A stretch of DNA of 64,000 bases from Prochilodus magdalenae (GCA_024036415.1 JAMWET010000673.1:1-64000); one strand, 5' to 3'; counted from the first letter of the stretch, positions 1 to 13,455 are shown. Numbers and translations are program-made. The notes: generated from the sequence alone by a model not told the origin.

Positions 1-289
1 GCCTGTCATTTACAGTGGGCTCCAAAAGTCTGAGGCCACCAGAGAAAACCACTTCTTCTATATTGTCAGTTCTTCTTGTTTAATGCAGGTATTTAATACT
101 GATTATCATTTTAATCCAAAGTAGTTTTTATTATGAGCTACAGTTTCTGAGCAATTTGAGTGCAGAGCAGAATCTTTAAACTCCTTAAAACTCAAAAAAT
201 CTCTTTAAACTCAAATCCATAAACTAACATTTTGTTAAAGCATGACCTAAAAACATTGTTGTCTATTTGTTTTTGCACTACACTATTTA

Positions 290-508
290 TGTTGGGGTAG
301 CTCAGTGGGTAACACCACTACTCAGGGTGCCACCTCTAGACTGGGAGACTGGGGTTTGAATCCCAGTCTGGGTGACTATGCTGAGCTACACCAATAAGAG
401 TCCTTGGGCAAGATTCCTAACACTATGTTGGCCTACCTGTAATCATTAACCTTGTAAGTCGCTCTGGATAAGAGCGTCAGCTAAATGCCGTAAGTGTAAT
501 GTAATATA
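290..508 (+). repeat. tRNA-derived SINE
   Basis: The 5' part reads like a tRNA gene. A box-A-like stretch (TAGCTCAGTGGGTAA, near 297) is followed about 45 bp later by a box B (GGTTTGAATCCC, near 353). These are internal RNA polymerase III promoter elements. A non-tRNA body follows, and the 3' tail (AAGTCGCTCTGGATAAGAGC, near 456) carries the 'GTCGCT-GGATAA-AGCGTC-GCTAAATG' core shared by many teleost SINEs. The tail and the absence of a clean acceptor stem argue for a SINE rather than a working tRNA gene. Confidence 0.8.
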
Positions 509-514
509 TATACA

Positions 515-600
515 AATATTCTCCAACTGCACTGGAGGAGGAGCCTGACTGTGTTTCGTTATACTGTACAACCCTGTATAGGTTTAATGACAAAGTTGAA
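515..600 (+). repeat. Dispersed repeat, second copy near 47205
   Basis: The stretch with GGAGGAGCCTGACTG, then GTTATACTGTACAACCCTGTAT and GAATTGAATT, recurs at about 47205-47295 with substitutions. It may be the far end of the SINE or a separate short repeat. Family not identified. Confidence 0.4.
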
Positions 601-623
601 TTGAATTAATCTCTGACCTGTTG

Positions 624-1003
624 TCACGCCTGCTGGCTCTCTTCTCACCCCGATATCCCAGACTCCATTTCCTATAACTCACCACCCGATGACGTCACTT
701 TCACACGTCCAGCCTCTCCCAATCCCATTCCATTTTCTAGATCCGAGTCACCGGAGTATTGATCACACCTGTTGTTAATTAGTCTGTTTGTATATGTACT
801 CCTCTGTCCCACTGACCCGTTGTGCAGTGTTGCCACTGTACCGAGCGGTTCTCTCTGTAATGACTCTGGTTTGTTACTCCGGTTCTGACGTTTTTCCGGT
901 TTTCCGATTCTCTGATTTTTGTCTTTGTCCCTTTTGGTTCTTTTGCTGGTCTGATTGTTTGCCTGGCTTTGACGTCTGTCTACAACCCAAAACAGGATGC
1001 AGT
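624..1003 (+). mobile_element. LTR-like fragment
   Basis: It begins TGTCACGCCTG and continues with 'CCCAGACTCC' and 'GATGACGTCAC'. The reverse complement of the LTR-like ends at 42114 and 54332 has a similar layout. I found no target-site duplication and the right edge is unclear, so this is a tentative remnant of a retroelement LTR. The short ORF inside (788-1021) has no recognisable domain. Confidence 0.3.
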
Positions 1004-1020
1004 GATGTACAGATCATCTA

Positions 1021-1371
1021 AAGCCCATATGTCACTGACGGCAGTTAAAAGCGAGTTACTAAGAGAACACTCAAATGCTGAGGCTGAAGTTAATATGTAA
1101 GGTATCTTAGCAAACATTCATCCTTCAAGGTGGTCTATATATATATATGTGTGTATATTGATATATATATAGAAGTGTCCTGCGTTAGATAAAGAAACAC
1201 AGAATGCTAATGTAAATGATTTTTTTACAGAAAGAAAAACGCTGCATGTATGAAAGGTTCCTCAGGTAAGGTCAGGGTTCGTGGTTCCATGATTAGGAGG
1301 ACACTGGGGCAAAAACGGCCTCCATGGGAGAGCTGCAGGATGCCAACTTTCTTAAACCTACTTTCTGTATC
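1021..1371. other. No gene recognised
   Basis: AT-rich DNA with a short TA tract at 1136-1168. No coding or RNA signal seen. Confidence 0.5.
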
Positions 1372-1482
1372 TTCTCATTGTGAGATCGTTGTAAGAGCTT
1401 TGTAAGATTATTATGCTTATTTCCAGACAGCTTTATTTTACGTGATTTTAGTGAGGCAAATCTTCACTATACTGGCAAATAT
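1372..1482 (+). repeat. Dispersed repeat with ATACTGGCA hairpin ends, copy 1
   Basis: The motifs 'GATCGTTGTAAGAGC', 'GTGATTTTAGTGAGGCAAAT' and 'CACTATACTGGCA' also occur in the same order at 8205-8400 and 31490-31930. Those copies add the inverse motif 'TATCTGCCAGTATAGT'. The pattern suggests a nonautonomous DNA element with inverted ends. Its superfamily is unknown. Confidence 0.4.
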
Positions 1483-1659
1483 GGCAAATAAAGAACGCCA
1501 AACACTAACCATAGTAATTACCCTTATTAAAATTAATTTAACAAGTTAAAAAAAAAACTAGAAATATATTAAATAATCGCAAAGATTAAGCTTCATGAGT
1601 TTAAAAAGCATCATAATTTTAGAATTTAGATATTAACTAGATTTTAGTGAATTCTACTT

Positions 1660-1757
1660 CATACACACACATACACACACACAGACACACACACATACAC
1701 ACACACACACATTACACACACATATAAACACAAACACATACATACACACTCACACAC

Positions 1758-1796
<39 letters not shown>

Positions 1797-1982
1797 GACA
1801 CACACACACACACATACACACGCAAACACACATACATACACACACACACACACACAGACACACACACACACATACACACACACACACGCAAACACACATA
1901 CATACACACACATACACACACACACACACACACACATTACACACACATATAAACACACACACATACATACACACTCACACAC

Positions 1983-2015
<33 letters not shown>

Positions 2016-2187
2016 GACACACACACACACACACACGCAAACACACATACATACACACACACACACACACACAGACACACACACACACATACACACACAC
2101 ACACGCAAACACACATACACACACACATACACACACACACATTACACACACATATAAACACACACACATACATACACACTCACACAC

Positions 2188-2228
<41 letters not shown>

Positions 2229-2259
2229 GACACACACACACACATACACACTCACACAC

Positions 2260-2298
<39 letters not shown>

Positions 2299-2630
2299 GA
2301 CACACACACACACACACGCAAACACACATACATACACACAAACATACATACATACACACACATACACACACATACACACACACATACACCTACACACACA
2401 CTCACATACACACATTCACACACATATAAACACACACACATACATACACACACACACACACACATACATACATACTCACACACACACATACATACATACA
2501 TACATACACACACACACTCACACACACACATACATACACACATTCACACACACACATACATACATACATACACACTCACACACACACATACATACATACA
2601 TACACACACGCACACACACACACACAGACA

Positions 2631-2672
<42 letters not shown>
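1660..2672. repeat. Kilobase CA/TG-rich compound microsatellite
   Basis: Almost pure CA on the + strand, interrupted by CATA, CAGA, CTCA and CGCA variants. Blocks recur: 'ATTACACACACATATAAAC' is at 1711, 1936 and 2141, with a variant near 2413. The array therefore has a rough 205-270 bp higher-order period besides the 2-bp one. The minus-strand ORFs here encode only Cys/Val runs and are artefacts. Confidence 0.95.
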
Positions 2673-2673
<1 letters not shown>

Positions 2674-3190
2674 GATATCATATTTAAGTGTGTTTCTGTG
2701 AATGTTTCTATAACATCTTTTCACATAGAAGTCCACTAATGTGATTCACCTGCGAATGCTGAAATATTTGCCTACAGCTGTGTTCAGTGCGCGACTGTTT
2801 CAGTTTGAATAAAAATGTTGCCCTGTTTTGTTAGAGCTGAAAGCAGCCCAGAGATGTGGCCTTCAGTTAGTGATGCAACTGAGTCACATAGTGACCTGAC
2901 TCATGACTTGGCTTGGACTCTAGACTTAAGAAAAACAAAACTGTCTGCCTTACTAAATGTAGAACTAGTCCTGTCTCCAGACTGAAGGTCATTTTACAGC
3001 GGAAGGATTGTTATACTGCTACGCTGGACCAGACAGGTGCAGCTAATGCGACGGAGGGCTGGTTTTGTGGAATATGTTAAACTAGCAAATAAAAAGAAAT
3101 GATGGGCCAAAATTAGCTGCTAAATACAAAACTGAAGAGTGTATTCTGTAGAGTTTGTGTAACTCTGTCTCTGTTACTATTAAATATGTA
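2673..3190. other. No gene recognised
   Basis: Mixed-composition sequence between two tandem arrays. No ORF, splice pattern or repeat family recognised. Confidence 0.5.
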
Positions 3191-5422
3191 TGTAGTTGGT
3201 GTACAGTAACTCAGTAAGTGTAATGTGTTAGTGTGCTGTAAGTAGTGTCTTGGTGTACAGTAACTCAGTAAGTGTAATGTGTTAGTGTACTGTAAGTAGT
3301 GTGTTGGTGTACAGTAACTCAGTAAGTGTAATGTGTTAGTGTACTGTAAGTAGCGTGTTGGTGTACAGTAACTCAGTAAGTGTAATGTGTTAGTGTGCTG
3401 TAAGTAGTGTGTTGGTGTACGGTAACTCAGTAAGTGTAATGTGTTAGTGTACTGTAAGTAGTGTGTTGGTGTACAGTAACTCAGTAAGTGTAATGTGTTA
3501 GTGTACTGTAAGTAGCGTGTTGGTGTACAGTAACTCAGTAAGTGTAATGTGTTAGTGTGCTGTAAGTAGTGTGTCGGTGTACAGTAACTCAGTAAGTGTA
3601 ATGTGTTAGTGTGCTGTAAGTAGTGTGTTGGTGTACAGTAACTCAGTAAGTGTAATGTGTTAGTATGCTGTAAGTAGCATGTCGGTGTACAGTAACTCAG
3701 TAAGTGTAATGTGTTAGTGTGCTGTAAGTAGTGTGTTGTGTACGGTAACTCAGTAAGTGTAATGTGTTAGTGTGCTGTAAGTAGCGTGTCGGTGTACAGT
3801 AACTCAGTAAGTGTAATGTGTTAGTGTATGTAAGTAGTGTGTTGGTGTACGGTAACTCAGTACGTGTAATGTGTTAGTGTGCTGTAAGTAGTGTGTTGGT
3901 GTACAGTAACTCAGTAAGTGTAATGCGTTAGTGTACTGTAAGTAGCGTGTTGGTGTACAGTAACTCAGTACGTGTAATGTGTTAGTGTGCTGTAAGTAGT
4001 GTGTTGGTGTACAGTAACTCAGTAAGTGTAATGCGTTAGTGTACTGTAAGTAGTGTGTTGGTGTACAGTAACTCAGTAAGTGTAATGTGTTAGTGTACTG
4101 TAAGTAGTGTGTTGGTGTACGGTAACTCAGTAAGTGTAATGCGTTAGTGTACTGTAAGTAGCGTGTCGGTGTACAGTAACTCAGTATGTGTAATGTGTTA
4201 GTGTGCTGTAAGTAGTGTGTTGGTGTACGGTAACTCAGTAAGTGTAATGCGTTAGTGTGCTGTAAGTAGTGTGTTGGTGTACGGTAACTCAGTAAGTGTA
4301 ATGCGTTAGTGTACTGTAAGTAGTGTGTTGGTGTACAGTAACTCAGTAAGTGTAATGTGTTAGTGTGCTGTAAGTAGCGTGTCGGTGTACAGTAACTCAG
4401 TAAGTGTAATGTGTTAGTGTGCTGTAAGTAGCGTGTCGGTGTACAGTAACTCAGTAAGTGTAATGTGTTAGTGTGCTGTAAGTAGCGTGTTGGTGTACAG
4501 TAACTCAGTAAGTGTAATGCGTTAGTGTGCTGTAAGTAGTGTGTTGGTGTACGGTAACTCAGTAAGTGTAATGCGTTAGTGTACTGTAAGTAGCGTGTCG
4601 GTGTACGGTAACTCAGTACGTGTAATGTGTTAGTGTGCTGTAAGTAGTGTGTTGGTGTACGGTAACTCAGTAAGTGTAATGCGTTAGTGTGCTGTAAGTA
4701 GTGTGTTGGTGTACGGTAACTCAGTAAGTTTAATGCGTTAGTGTACTGTAAGTAGTGTGTTGGTGTACAGTAACTCAGTAAGTGTAATGTGTTAGTGTAC
4801 TGTAAGTAGCGTGTTGGTGTACAGTAACTCAGTAAGTGTAATGTGTTATTGTGCTGTAAGTAGCGTGTCGGTGTACAGTGACTCAGTAAGTGTAATGTGT
4901 TAGTGTACTGTAAGTAGTGTGTTGGTGTACAGTAACTCAGTAAGTGTAATGTGTTAGTGTGCTGTAAGTAGCGTGTTGGTGTACAGTAACTCAGTAAGTG
5001 TAATGTGTTAGTGTGCTGTAAGTAGCGTGTTGGTGTACAGTAACTCAGTAAGTGTAATGTGTTAGTGTGCTGTAAGTAGCGTGTTGGTGTACAGTAACTC
5101 AGTAAGTGTAATGTGTTAGTGTGCTGTAAGTAGCGTGTTGGTGTACGGTAACTCAGTAAGTATAATGTGTTAGTGTACTGTAAGTAGTGTGTCGGTGTAC
5201 AGTGACTCAGTAAGTGTAATGTGTTAGTGTACTGTAAGTAGTGTGTTGGTGTACAGTAGCTCAGTAAGTGTAATGTGTTAGTGTACTGTAAGTAGTGTGT
5301 TGGTGTACAGTGACTCAGTAAGTGTAATGTGTTAGTGTACTGTAAGTAGTGTGTTGGTGTACAGTAGCTCAGTAAGTGTAATGTGTTAGTGTGCTGTAAG
5401 TAGCGTGTCGGTGTACAGTAAC
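3191..5422 (+). repeat. 54-bp minisatellite array, about 41 copies
   Basis: The unit is 54 bp: GTTGGTGTACAGTAACTCAG, then TAAGTGTAATGTGTTAGTGT, then GCTGTAAGTAGTGT. Copies differ at a handful of positions. Most differences are C/T or G/A at positions that form CpG in some copies (AGCGTG/AGTGTG, GTCGG/GTTGG, TACGG/TACAG, ATGCG/ATGTG). A few copies are 1-2 bp short, for example near 3738 and 3827. Because 54 is a multiple of 3, the minus strand stays open for 546 codons (3804-5444) as an 18-residue repeat. That ORF is judged non-coding. The same unit occurs inverted at 36115-38053. Confidence 0.97.
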
Positions 5423-5520
5423 AGGGACAGTAGAGTCTCTTCACCTACACTGAGCTGATGAAGAGTCCTGTTCCAGAAATGATAATAGGACATTAGAGCC
5501 GTAATAAATCATGCTCCTGT

Positions 5521-5806
5521 TACTCTCCATAGTTAAGTACATCTGAAGGTACATACTTTAGTACTGGTACTCTACATACTTAAGTACATATGAAGGTACA
5601 TACTTTAGTACTGTTACTCTCCATACTTAAGTACATCTGAAGGTACATACTTTAGTACTGGTACTCTCCATACTTAAGTACATCTGAAGGTACATACTTT
5701 AGTACTGGTACTCTCCATACTTAAGTACATCTGAAGGTACATACTTTAGTACTGGTACTCTACATACTTAAGTACATATGAAGGTACATACTTTTGTACA
5801 GTTACT
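5521..5806 (+). repeat. 47-bp minisatellite, about 6 copies
   Basis: The unit is about 47 bp: CTTAAGTACATCTGAAGGTA, CATACTTTAGTACTGGTACT, CTCCATA. Copies vary little (TACAT/TCCAT, ATCTG/ATATG, GGTAC/GTTAC). It lies 100 bp from the end of the 54-bp array and shares no sequence with it. Confidence 0.9.
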
Positions 5807-7030
<1,224 letters not shown>

Positions 7031-7615
7031 ACTTACATTTACATTTAAGGCATGTAGCAGACGCTCTTATCCACAGAGACTTACAGCCATGCCTAGCGTT
7101 CTGTTGGATAATATCTCCATCTACTACAGGAGGGTTAGATTCTAAACTCACCATGAGCTCAGACACTGCCCGAGCAAAGGCCCGAGCTGATACCTAGAGG
7201 GGTCAATATACAGACATATCGTCGCTGTCCATAGAAAAACAGGTATCGTCAAAATGGCAGCTTTACAGCAGAGGCCAAAATCCTCATTTAATTTGAATGG
7301 AAGTCAATGGAACCAGACGTCTTTCCAAGCAGTTCTGGGCCATTTCTGTTGGTCCATTACTCATGAACAGTGTAAACAGCAGCTCATGTGATCAAATGAG
7401 GCATAAAAGTAAAAATCCACAAAAATGGAGATACATGTTTTTCTTTGGACAGTGATGATATATAAAGCAAAAGTGCACTACCTGGCAACCCCAGCCCAGC
7501 GCTCATACTTATAGAGAAGAAAGGTAATTAATAATTACTCACCATAAGCTCAGACGCTGCCTGGTTGCAAGTCTTACTTAGCGTCTGCTAAACGCCTTAA
7601 ATGGGAATGTAAATA
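7031..7615. repeat. Foldback element with GCAGACGCT/AGCGTCTGC ends, interrupted by a MITE
   Basis: The left end has ACATTTAAGGCATGTAGCAG followed by ACGCTCTTATCC. The right end (7562-7612) has the inverted counterpart AGCGTCTGCTAAACGCCTTA. 'CTCACCATGAGCTCAGAC' (7149) and 'CTCACCATAAGCTCAGAC' (7540) flank the inner insert and look like disrupted or duplicated element sequence. A related end lies at 58371-58455. The core resembles the tail of the SINE at 290-508. Confidence 0.5.
7217..7460 (+). mobile_element. 244-bp MITE (family M1), complete copy
   Basis: The ends are inverted repeats: TATCGTCGCTGTCCATAGAA at the left and TTCTTTGGACAGTGATGATA at the right. The body contains 'GGCCATTTCTGTTGGTCCAT' and 'TGTGATCAAATGAGGCAT'. 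The copy at 46731-46974 has exactly the same length. There is no coding capacity, so it would depend on a transposase supplied elsewhere. TA at both edges suits a Tc1/mariner-type target, but this is inference. Confidence 0.75.
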
Positions 7616-8190
7616 AAGTACGTACCAATATTTTGTGAGTCAGTGAAACTAAGTCAGTTGTATTGTTTCAATAGAATGCACTGGACTGCCAAACTTACTT
7701 AACGAGGGCCTGCCTTCGCCCCCTGATGGTGCTTCTTTATGTTCCACAGTTCCAACTGCCTATAGCCACATTGCTGTTGGCTTAGAGCGCAAGCGACCAT
7801 GTTGCCTACTGCTGAGTGTAGCTCTATGACAGCTCAGTAGCAACTTAACAAGACTATGTACATCCAGACTGAACCCAACCTTTCCTACTTTATTTAGTGG
7901 AGCATATGATTAAAATATAAAGATGATCTGTTCAGTTGTGGTTAAAACTCATTTCTCAAAATAGCATCTTACAAGCTACTTAACACTGTTTAACCACTTG
8001 ACTTAACATTTGAATGAAATCCCATATTTAATTTCTGGGTAAAACATGAAAATAACCTGGACAGTTAATTAGAACTTACTCAAATCCCTTTAGACTGGCT
8101 TACCTGAATTTGTATGCTCTACTCAATCAAGTATCTTAACACCTACTTAACACAGTTGTGTGCGGCCAACATTTTAAGTAAACCCAACAT
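7616..8190. other. No gene recognised
   Basis: AT-rich DNA. No coding, RNA or repeat assignment made. Confidence 0.45.
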
Positions 8191-8204
8191 CTTATTTTTT
8201 TTAG

Positions 8205-8400
8205 ATTATATTCTTCTACATCTAGACATTTTCTTATAAATGACATTTTGAGATTGTTGTAGCTACTTTAAAGATTATTAAACTTATTTCTCGGGTGTTT
8301 AAATAATATGATTTAGGTGATTTTAGTAAATATCATTTTGCTATACATGTTTGAATACAAACCAAAGTACCTGCAGTGTAGTGTGTGGCTTATTGAATTC
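8205..8400 (+). repeat. Dispersed repeat with ATACTGGCA-type ends, copy 2
   Basis: Shares 'TTTTGAGATTGTTGTAGCTA', 'GTGATTTTAG'-like and 'CAAAGTACCTGCAGTGTAGTG' motifs with copies at 1372 and 31490. Diverged, so edges are approximate. Confidence 0.35.
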
Positions 8401-10805
8401 ACTTAAGTGAGGTAAAAAATGTCCGGAAATAAGAGTAATAATCTTAAAACTAGCTTACAACAATTCTAAAACGAGAATATATCTCATAAGAAATATCTAT
8501 AGATCCAAGATAGCTCTACTTCATGACTCGGCTCAGACTTGAGACTGAAGACTAAAGCTTGTTTCTTTAAAAAAGTCACATTTCTTTGCTAATATAGTGG
8601 GACGATTTGACTTTAACGAGTTGAATCATCTTACAGTGAACTTGAGAATGAGAATTGTAGGCTGCATCAACTAGTTATAATAATTCTACTTCCCAAATGC
8701 CAATTTCTGCAGTGTGCAAATTGTAGGCCTACTTTACACGCTTGCCTCAAACCACATTAAGTTGTTAAGTACACTTAAATAGCCTCATGGTTTGTGGCAC
8801 TTTAGGACGTACAGTGACCTCAAAGAGTATTCGGACACTCTGACCACTGGTAGAATTTAGCTTCCTTACGTTACTTCATAAAGGGTTTAAATCAGAGTGG
8901 GAACGGATGAGAGTTAGAACTGAACAAGGCCAGTGCTCAAACGACAGAGGCGGAACTGGCATTGGAAAAATGAAGGACACTTGGTTCCGCTCTTGGCTGT
9001 TTCCTTGGGATAACTAGTTTTACATAGCTGTATCCTCCAAAACTAGGTGACCGCACGGGTCTTCGGGAAGGTTCAGGACTCGGGGGGATTGAGCACTGTC
9101 TTGAGTCTTGTCACATGCATGCAGAATCATGCACGGGCACCAGGCTTAGGCTGTCAGGTCCGTCCAGTCTGACAAGGGGCGTTTTGTGGAATCATATGTG
9201 GTAGGAGAGGGTGAGGAAGTGAAGTTTAATGAGGGGTAAGAGGGGGATGAAAATGAGAACCTGAAGAGACCTGAAAGATGTTGAACTAAAGTGGGGTGGG
9301 GGTTGGCGGGCTGGCATGGCCACTACTCTTTGCAAAGGTGAGTTGACTTAATGGACATTACGTAGGTTGAGGCGCTCGTTCTTTCATGACCGAGTGGTAG
9401 AAGTGGTTAGTAGATAACAGCAGTGCCCTCTGTTGGCCGAACCGGATTCTGCTTTTCTCCCAGGTGTCTTGTGGGACAGATGAAACCAGGATATTGTCAG
9501 AAACTGCTTACCAAAAACGAGGACTCAAGAAAACAAGGTTAGCCTACCTTCAGTCAGCCATGTTAGCTTTAGCATTCATCCTTGGAACTCTGAAACAAGA
9601 CACAAGGTCACGTCATCTGCTGTAATTAAGAAAAACTAGAAGTTAACTGGAACCCAAGCTCTTGACATGCCTCCATGTTGGATTTCAACACACTGTCCAC
9701 CATGTGACAGCTCGTAGCTTTTTTCCTGACGGCCCCCTAGTGGCCATTCCATATATAGAACTTATACTGGTCTATAATCAATTCTCTTCTCAGTAACTCT
9801 GATTATATCATCCCGGTTATCAGATTATCCAGGTCGTGCTGGCTCTCTGTGTTGAGATTCTAGTGAGCAATGAGGGGTGAAGCGATAGGAGTGAGAACAC
9901 CCAGCTGTGAAAAACCATTCACACCTCTCCTCAAAGTCAGCCGTGCCGAGATGACAGCACTCCTGACAGCGCTACTGCAGCCTGCTTGATTTCAAAATAC
10001 TGTGTGCAAATGGCCCAGTGAAGGATTTAAACACACTAGAAACGCATGTGGAGAGAACAGAGACCCCAGCCAATACAGTCTTTCAGAACGTGCCTTTAAC
10101 ATGGGCGGTGGCGTGAGGGGAAAGATGATTGAGGGATGGGTGGAGAACTCTGATATCTCCTAGGCTGGAGTTCTGGGAAGCTTCTGCCTGCAGCTAGAAG
10201 GCCAGATCCTGCTTTAACTGTGTTTGCCCCAGGACTGAGGCTCTGGAAGGAAGTGGGCTGTGTTGGTGGGGACTGCAGCATCTTTAGTCAGCACAACGTA
10301 AGATGCTTTCGACCGTGATGTCGGCCTGACCCAATCCGTGCCTGATCCTTAGCATTTAACAACACCTGAGATGAAGGGATGGTGTTCTCGGACTGTGAGC
10401 CTCATAGCTCATATAGCTGTTGGGTGCTCAGTGGGTGAGGTCGCACTGCTGCTGAAGAGAACACAGCTATTGCCCAACAGAACTGTCCATCCATCAGAAT
10501 CCATTCACATCCATAACCAGACCTTCAGCCACACTGAGCCATTGGCAGGTCAGCTCGAGTTCTTTGTGAATGGCTTTGCAAACCCCACCTACTTCCTGCG
10601 CACCCCCTATTCTGCACCCCCAAACTTCAGTTATTCCATAACGCAATTAGTATGCAAATGTTTGACCACCACTAGTAAATTTTTTGAGTGTACGTTTTAG
10701 TACACAATGCTGAATTCAACATATTGGGTGTTGTTTTGTGGGTAAAGTTAATATTATTTTTTTTATTAATAATATTAAGCAAATAAAAAGCAAATATATA
10801 TATAT
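8401..10805. other. No gene recognised
   Basis: About 2.4 kb of mostly unique-looking sequence. The ORFs at 10096-10281 (minus) and 10371-10700 (plus) have no recognised domain, no clear splice context and no repeated relatives in the window. They are left as unsupported. Confidence 0.4.
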
Positions 10806-11066
10806 ATATCGTTGTGTGTCCAAAGAGAAGAAACAAATATCTCTATTTTAGTTGATTTTTACTTTTATGCCTCATTTGATCACATGATATAATGTTTACA
10901 CTGTGTGGAATTTTCATGAAGTATGGACCAACAGTATTGGCCCAAAATGACTTTTAAAAACTACTAAAAACATCTAAAAAAACTTTAAAAAGACTTTTTT
11001 TTCATTCAAATTACACGAGGTTTTTTGCCATTTTGGAAATAACCTTTTTTTTTTTTGGACACAATA
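10806..11066 (-). mobile_element. M1 MITE, diverged copy
   Basis: The left end reads TATCGTTGTGTGTCCAAAGA. The body matches the family in reverse ('TTTATGCCTCATTTGATCAC', 'GGACCAACAGTATTGGCCC'). The right end is 'CCATTTTGGAAATA' followed by a T-run and 'TTGGACACAATATA'. Both inverted ends are recognisable. Confidence 0.65.
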
Positions 11067-11577
11067 TATACGGTATATATTTATAACATTTTTAAAAACT
11101 GTATATTTAGGATGGTTCTCTGTAGATGATGTGTTAACACAGATAATTTGTTCAAAGTTTTTCATGTGACTATATTTTATCAACGCCCCCGAAGGAGAAT
11201 ACAGGACAGTTTAGCTGGTCTCTATTAAGATAACATAGAGCTGTTGATGGGGAGTCGATTCCAGAGGAACTGCCTGGAGTTGGCATTGACTCCTGCCCAA
11301 TGATTAAGAGCCAGAATGCCCATTATAGTCAACCAGGACACGTTGAGGGACATATTGATGGAGAGGTGTGTAAAGCAGAAATGAGCGTAGGGCTAATGAA
11401 TGTTGTGGAATGGAAGTGGCCATTTTATAGAAATGTAAATACATGTAGCTGCACAAAATAAAAATGTTATTTCCCCAGATAGACCTGCAAATCCCAAATG
11501 ATACAAAAGTTTAATATATATATTTAAAAATATCATTATAATAGTGTTCTCTACCTACAGACATACAAATAGTATAA
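11067..11577. other. No gene recognised
   Basis: AT-rich, no identifiable feature. Confidence 0.4.
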
Positions 11578-11780
11578 GCAATAGCTGCACCCAGAAGGAG
11601 GTGTGGGATTGTGGTGCTGTTGGGAAGGGAGATAAAGGTGACCTGGATCAATAACTGATGATAAATTTAGACTGATATGATCAATATTTATTGAGCTACA
11701 CATACAGAAGTCTTTTTCTCAGTATGGCGTCGGGCCGCCGTGTTTGCTAACCCAACATCCCAGACGTCTCGGCATGGGGT
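11578..11780 (-). mobile_element. Deleted Tc1-like family (T1), 3' end fragment
   Basis: The terminal sequence AATAGCTGCACCCAGAAGGA is followed by 'GGTGCTGTTGGGAAGG', 'GGTGACCTGGATCAATAACT' and the reverse of the family's transposase C-terminus (GGPT-Y region). It matches the right ends of the copies at 23134 and 26998 in inverted orientation. Only the 3' part is present. Adjacent DNA to 12040 is not family sequence. Confidence 0.7.
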
Positions 11781-12206
11781 GGAACTAACATTGGATTTGT
11801 GCTTGGGGGTCTGCTGTGAGAGTAGGTTGAGCAGAAGGACTGTAGATGGGCATGCACTTTCCCACCCCATTCATTCTTAATGGGAAAACTCCGATCAGAA
11901 AGCTGTGTATAAATGAACACCAACAGACCCAACATTCCGGAGCATACTGTGTCCACCACGAGTTGAAGGGTTGATTGTGTCAGGAATCCAGACTTGGACT
12001 CAACCCCAGAGTCATGCACCAGCACAGCACTCGTATACATGAATACATTTATTTATTTCTAAGCAATAAATCTATTAATTTAATTTCCTTTCTCAGCTAG
12101 GAGGAGTAAACATGTAGAACCAGCAGCTCCAGATGTTTCTCTCACGTGGAGCTATTTGCCTACATCCCAGATATAGTGTACTTCTATTGACATGATGGTT
12201 TATGGT

Positions 12207-12209
<3 letters not shown>
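11781..12209. other. No gene recognised
   Basis: An ORF (11747-12040, minus) runs through here but overlaps transposon sequence and has no recognised domain. Confidence 0.35.

Positions 12210-12253
<44 letters not shown>
12210..12253 (+). repeat. (CA)n microsatellite
   Basis: About 22 CA dinucleotides. Confidence 0.95.
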
Positions 12254-12256
<3 letters not shown>

Positions 12257-13090
12257 AATTAGGAATAAGCTCATCTAATCAGTGTCACATGCTCATTTAA
12301 ACACCCAGCGCCTGCTTAAGAACGCAGGCAGGGAAAGACAGAGCGCCAGTCGACAGCTAGATAGAAGCTGAAGGGCCTATTAAACCGCTGACAACACGTT
12401 CAATTTCTTGTTCAATACACACTAAAATGATTAAATTAAAGTCAATTAAACAATACACTGTGAAAGTTCCATTGTTAATTAGAAGGTCAAATTAAGTGGT
12501 GATTAGGTGGAGGACAAAATATTGTATTTAGTGTGTGCAATTAAAAAGAAGAGTAAAATTTAATACCCTATTACTGATTACAGTAATTACACCGTTTCCT
12601 TAATCTGCATCTAGTTTGTCAGTCTTTATTATAAGGGGGAAAAAAACGATCTTCTATTGACTTGGTGTGCGGGTCAGTGGCATAGCTGGAATTTCATTAG
12701 CAGCTTTCATTAGCAGACACTAAAAAGCCTGGATTATATTTTGTATTGTGTTTACTGTTTTCCGCTTATGGAGATCCACATATGATGATATAATATATTG
12801 ACAAATCATTTTGCATGTCTGCTTTAGGATTAAACCAGATACGGGTCTTTAAGAGTGATGTTAGACGAGTGGGCTCTGCCATTATTGGCTGCCCGGTATG
12901 ATCCCTCATTGATAAAGCAGTGAGGGCTGAAACCTTCCTGATAACCTCAGTGTGAATGGGCGTGGCTTAACTGGCACAGGAGAGTAATTGGTGTAAGCAT
13001 GGCCTCACAAAAACAACGAATTTAGAATAGGCAGCTTAATTTCCTTTTTATTTTTTAAATTATTATTTAACATGGACGATGGATCATTGA
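12254..13090. other. No gene recognised
   Basis: AT-rich sequence. No coding or repeat call made. Confidence 0.4.
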
Positions 13091-13128
13091 AATAATAGCT
13101 GCACCCAGAGAGAGGGGTCAGGGAAATC
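13091..13128 (-). mobile_element. T1 terminal fragment
   Basis: AATAATAGCTGCACCCAGAG matches the terminal repeat of the deleted Tc1-like family. The match is too short to say more. Confidence 0.45.
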
Positions 13129-13289
13129 CCAACTGAAGCCACCTTGGGAGCCACAACATTTCATGTCCACTTTTATTTAGATAATATTTTAACGTCTTGG
13201 CTTTAAATAAGTCCCAGTATGTACTAACGTGATAATATAATATAAAAAAGGTAGAACCCAAAGCTTTTAGTGAAAAAATAGAATTTTAT

Positions 13290-13309
13290 ATATATATAGA
13301 TATATATAG

Positions 13310-13396
<87 letters not shown>
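13290..13396. repeat. (TA)n microsatellite
   Basis: Some 40 TA dinucleotides, with imperfect ATATAGATATATAG sequence at the left. Confidence 0.95.
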
Positions 13397-13401
<5 letters not shown>

Positions 13402-13455
13402 TTTTATATATGAAAAATAATTATATAGTGTTCTCTCCCTACATACATACAATCA

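Noticed and set aside
297..365. Functional tRNA gene
   Set aside because: Box A and B motifs are present, but the stretch is the head of a SINE with the usual non-tRNA body and tail.
1659..2736. Cysteine/valine-rich ORFs in the CA array, and similar ORFs at 21422-22491 and 30393-31296
   Set aside because: Dinucleotide repeats translate as Cys-Val or His-Thr runs in every frame. No gene structure.
3191..5422. CRISPR-like array
   Set aside because: The repeats are directly abutting with no unique spacers, in a eukaryotic genome. It is a minisatellite.
3804..5444. 546-codon ORF of 18-residue repeats (minus strand)
   Set aside because: It is the 54-bp minisatellite read in a frame that happens to lack stops. 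The same happens in the inverted array, variants follow CpG decay rather than codon position, and there is no start or splice context.
10371..10700. 109-aa plus-strand ORF
   Set aside because: No recognisable domain, no splice or poly(A) context, no second copy. Open frame by chance cannot be excluded, so it is not listed as a gene.
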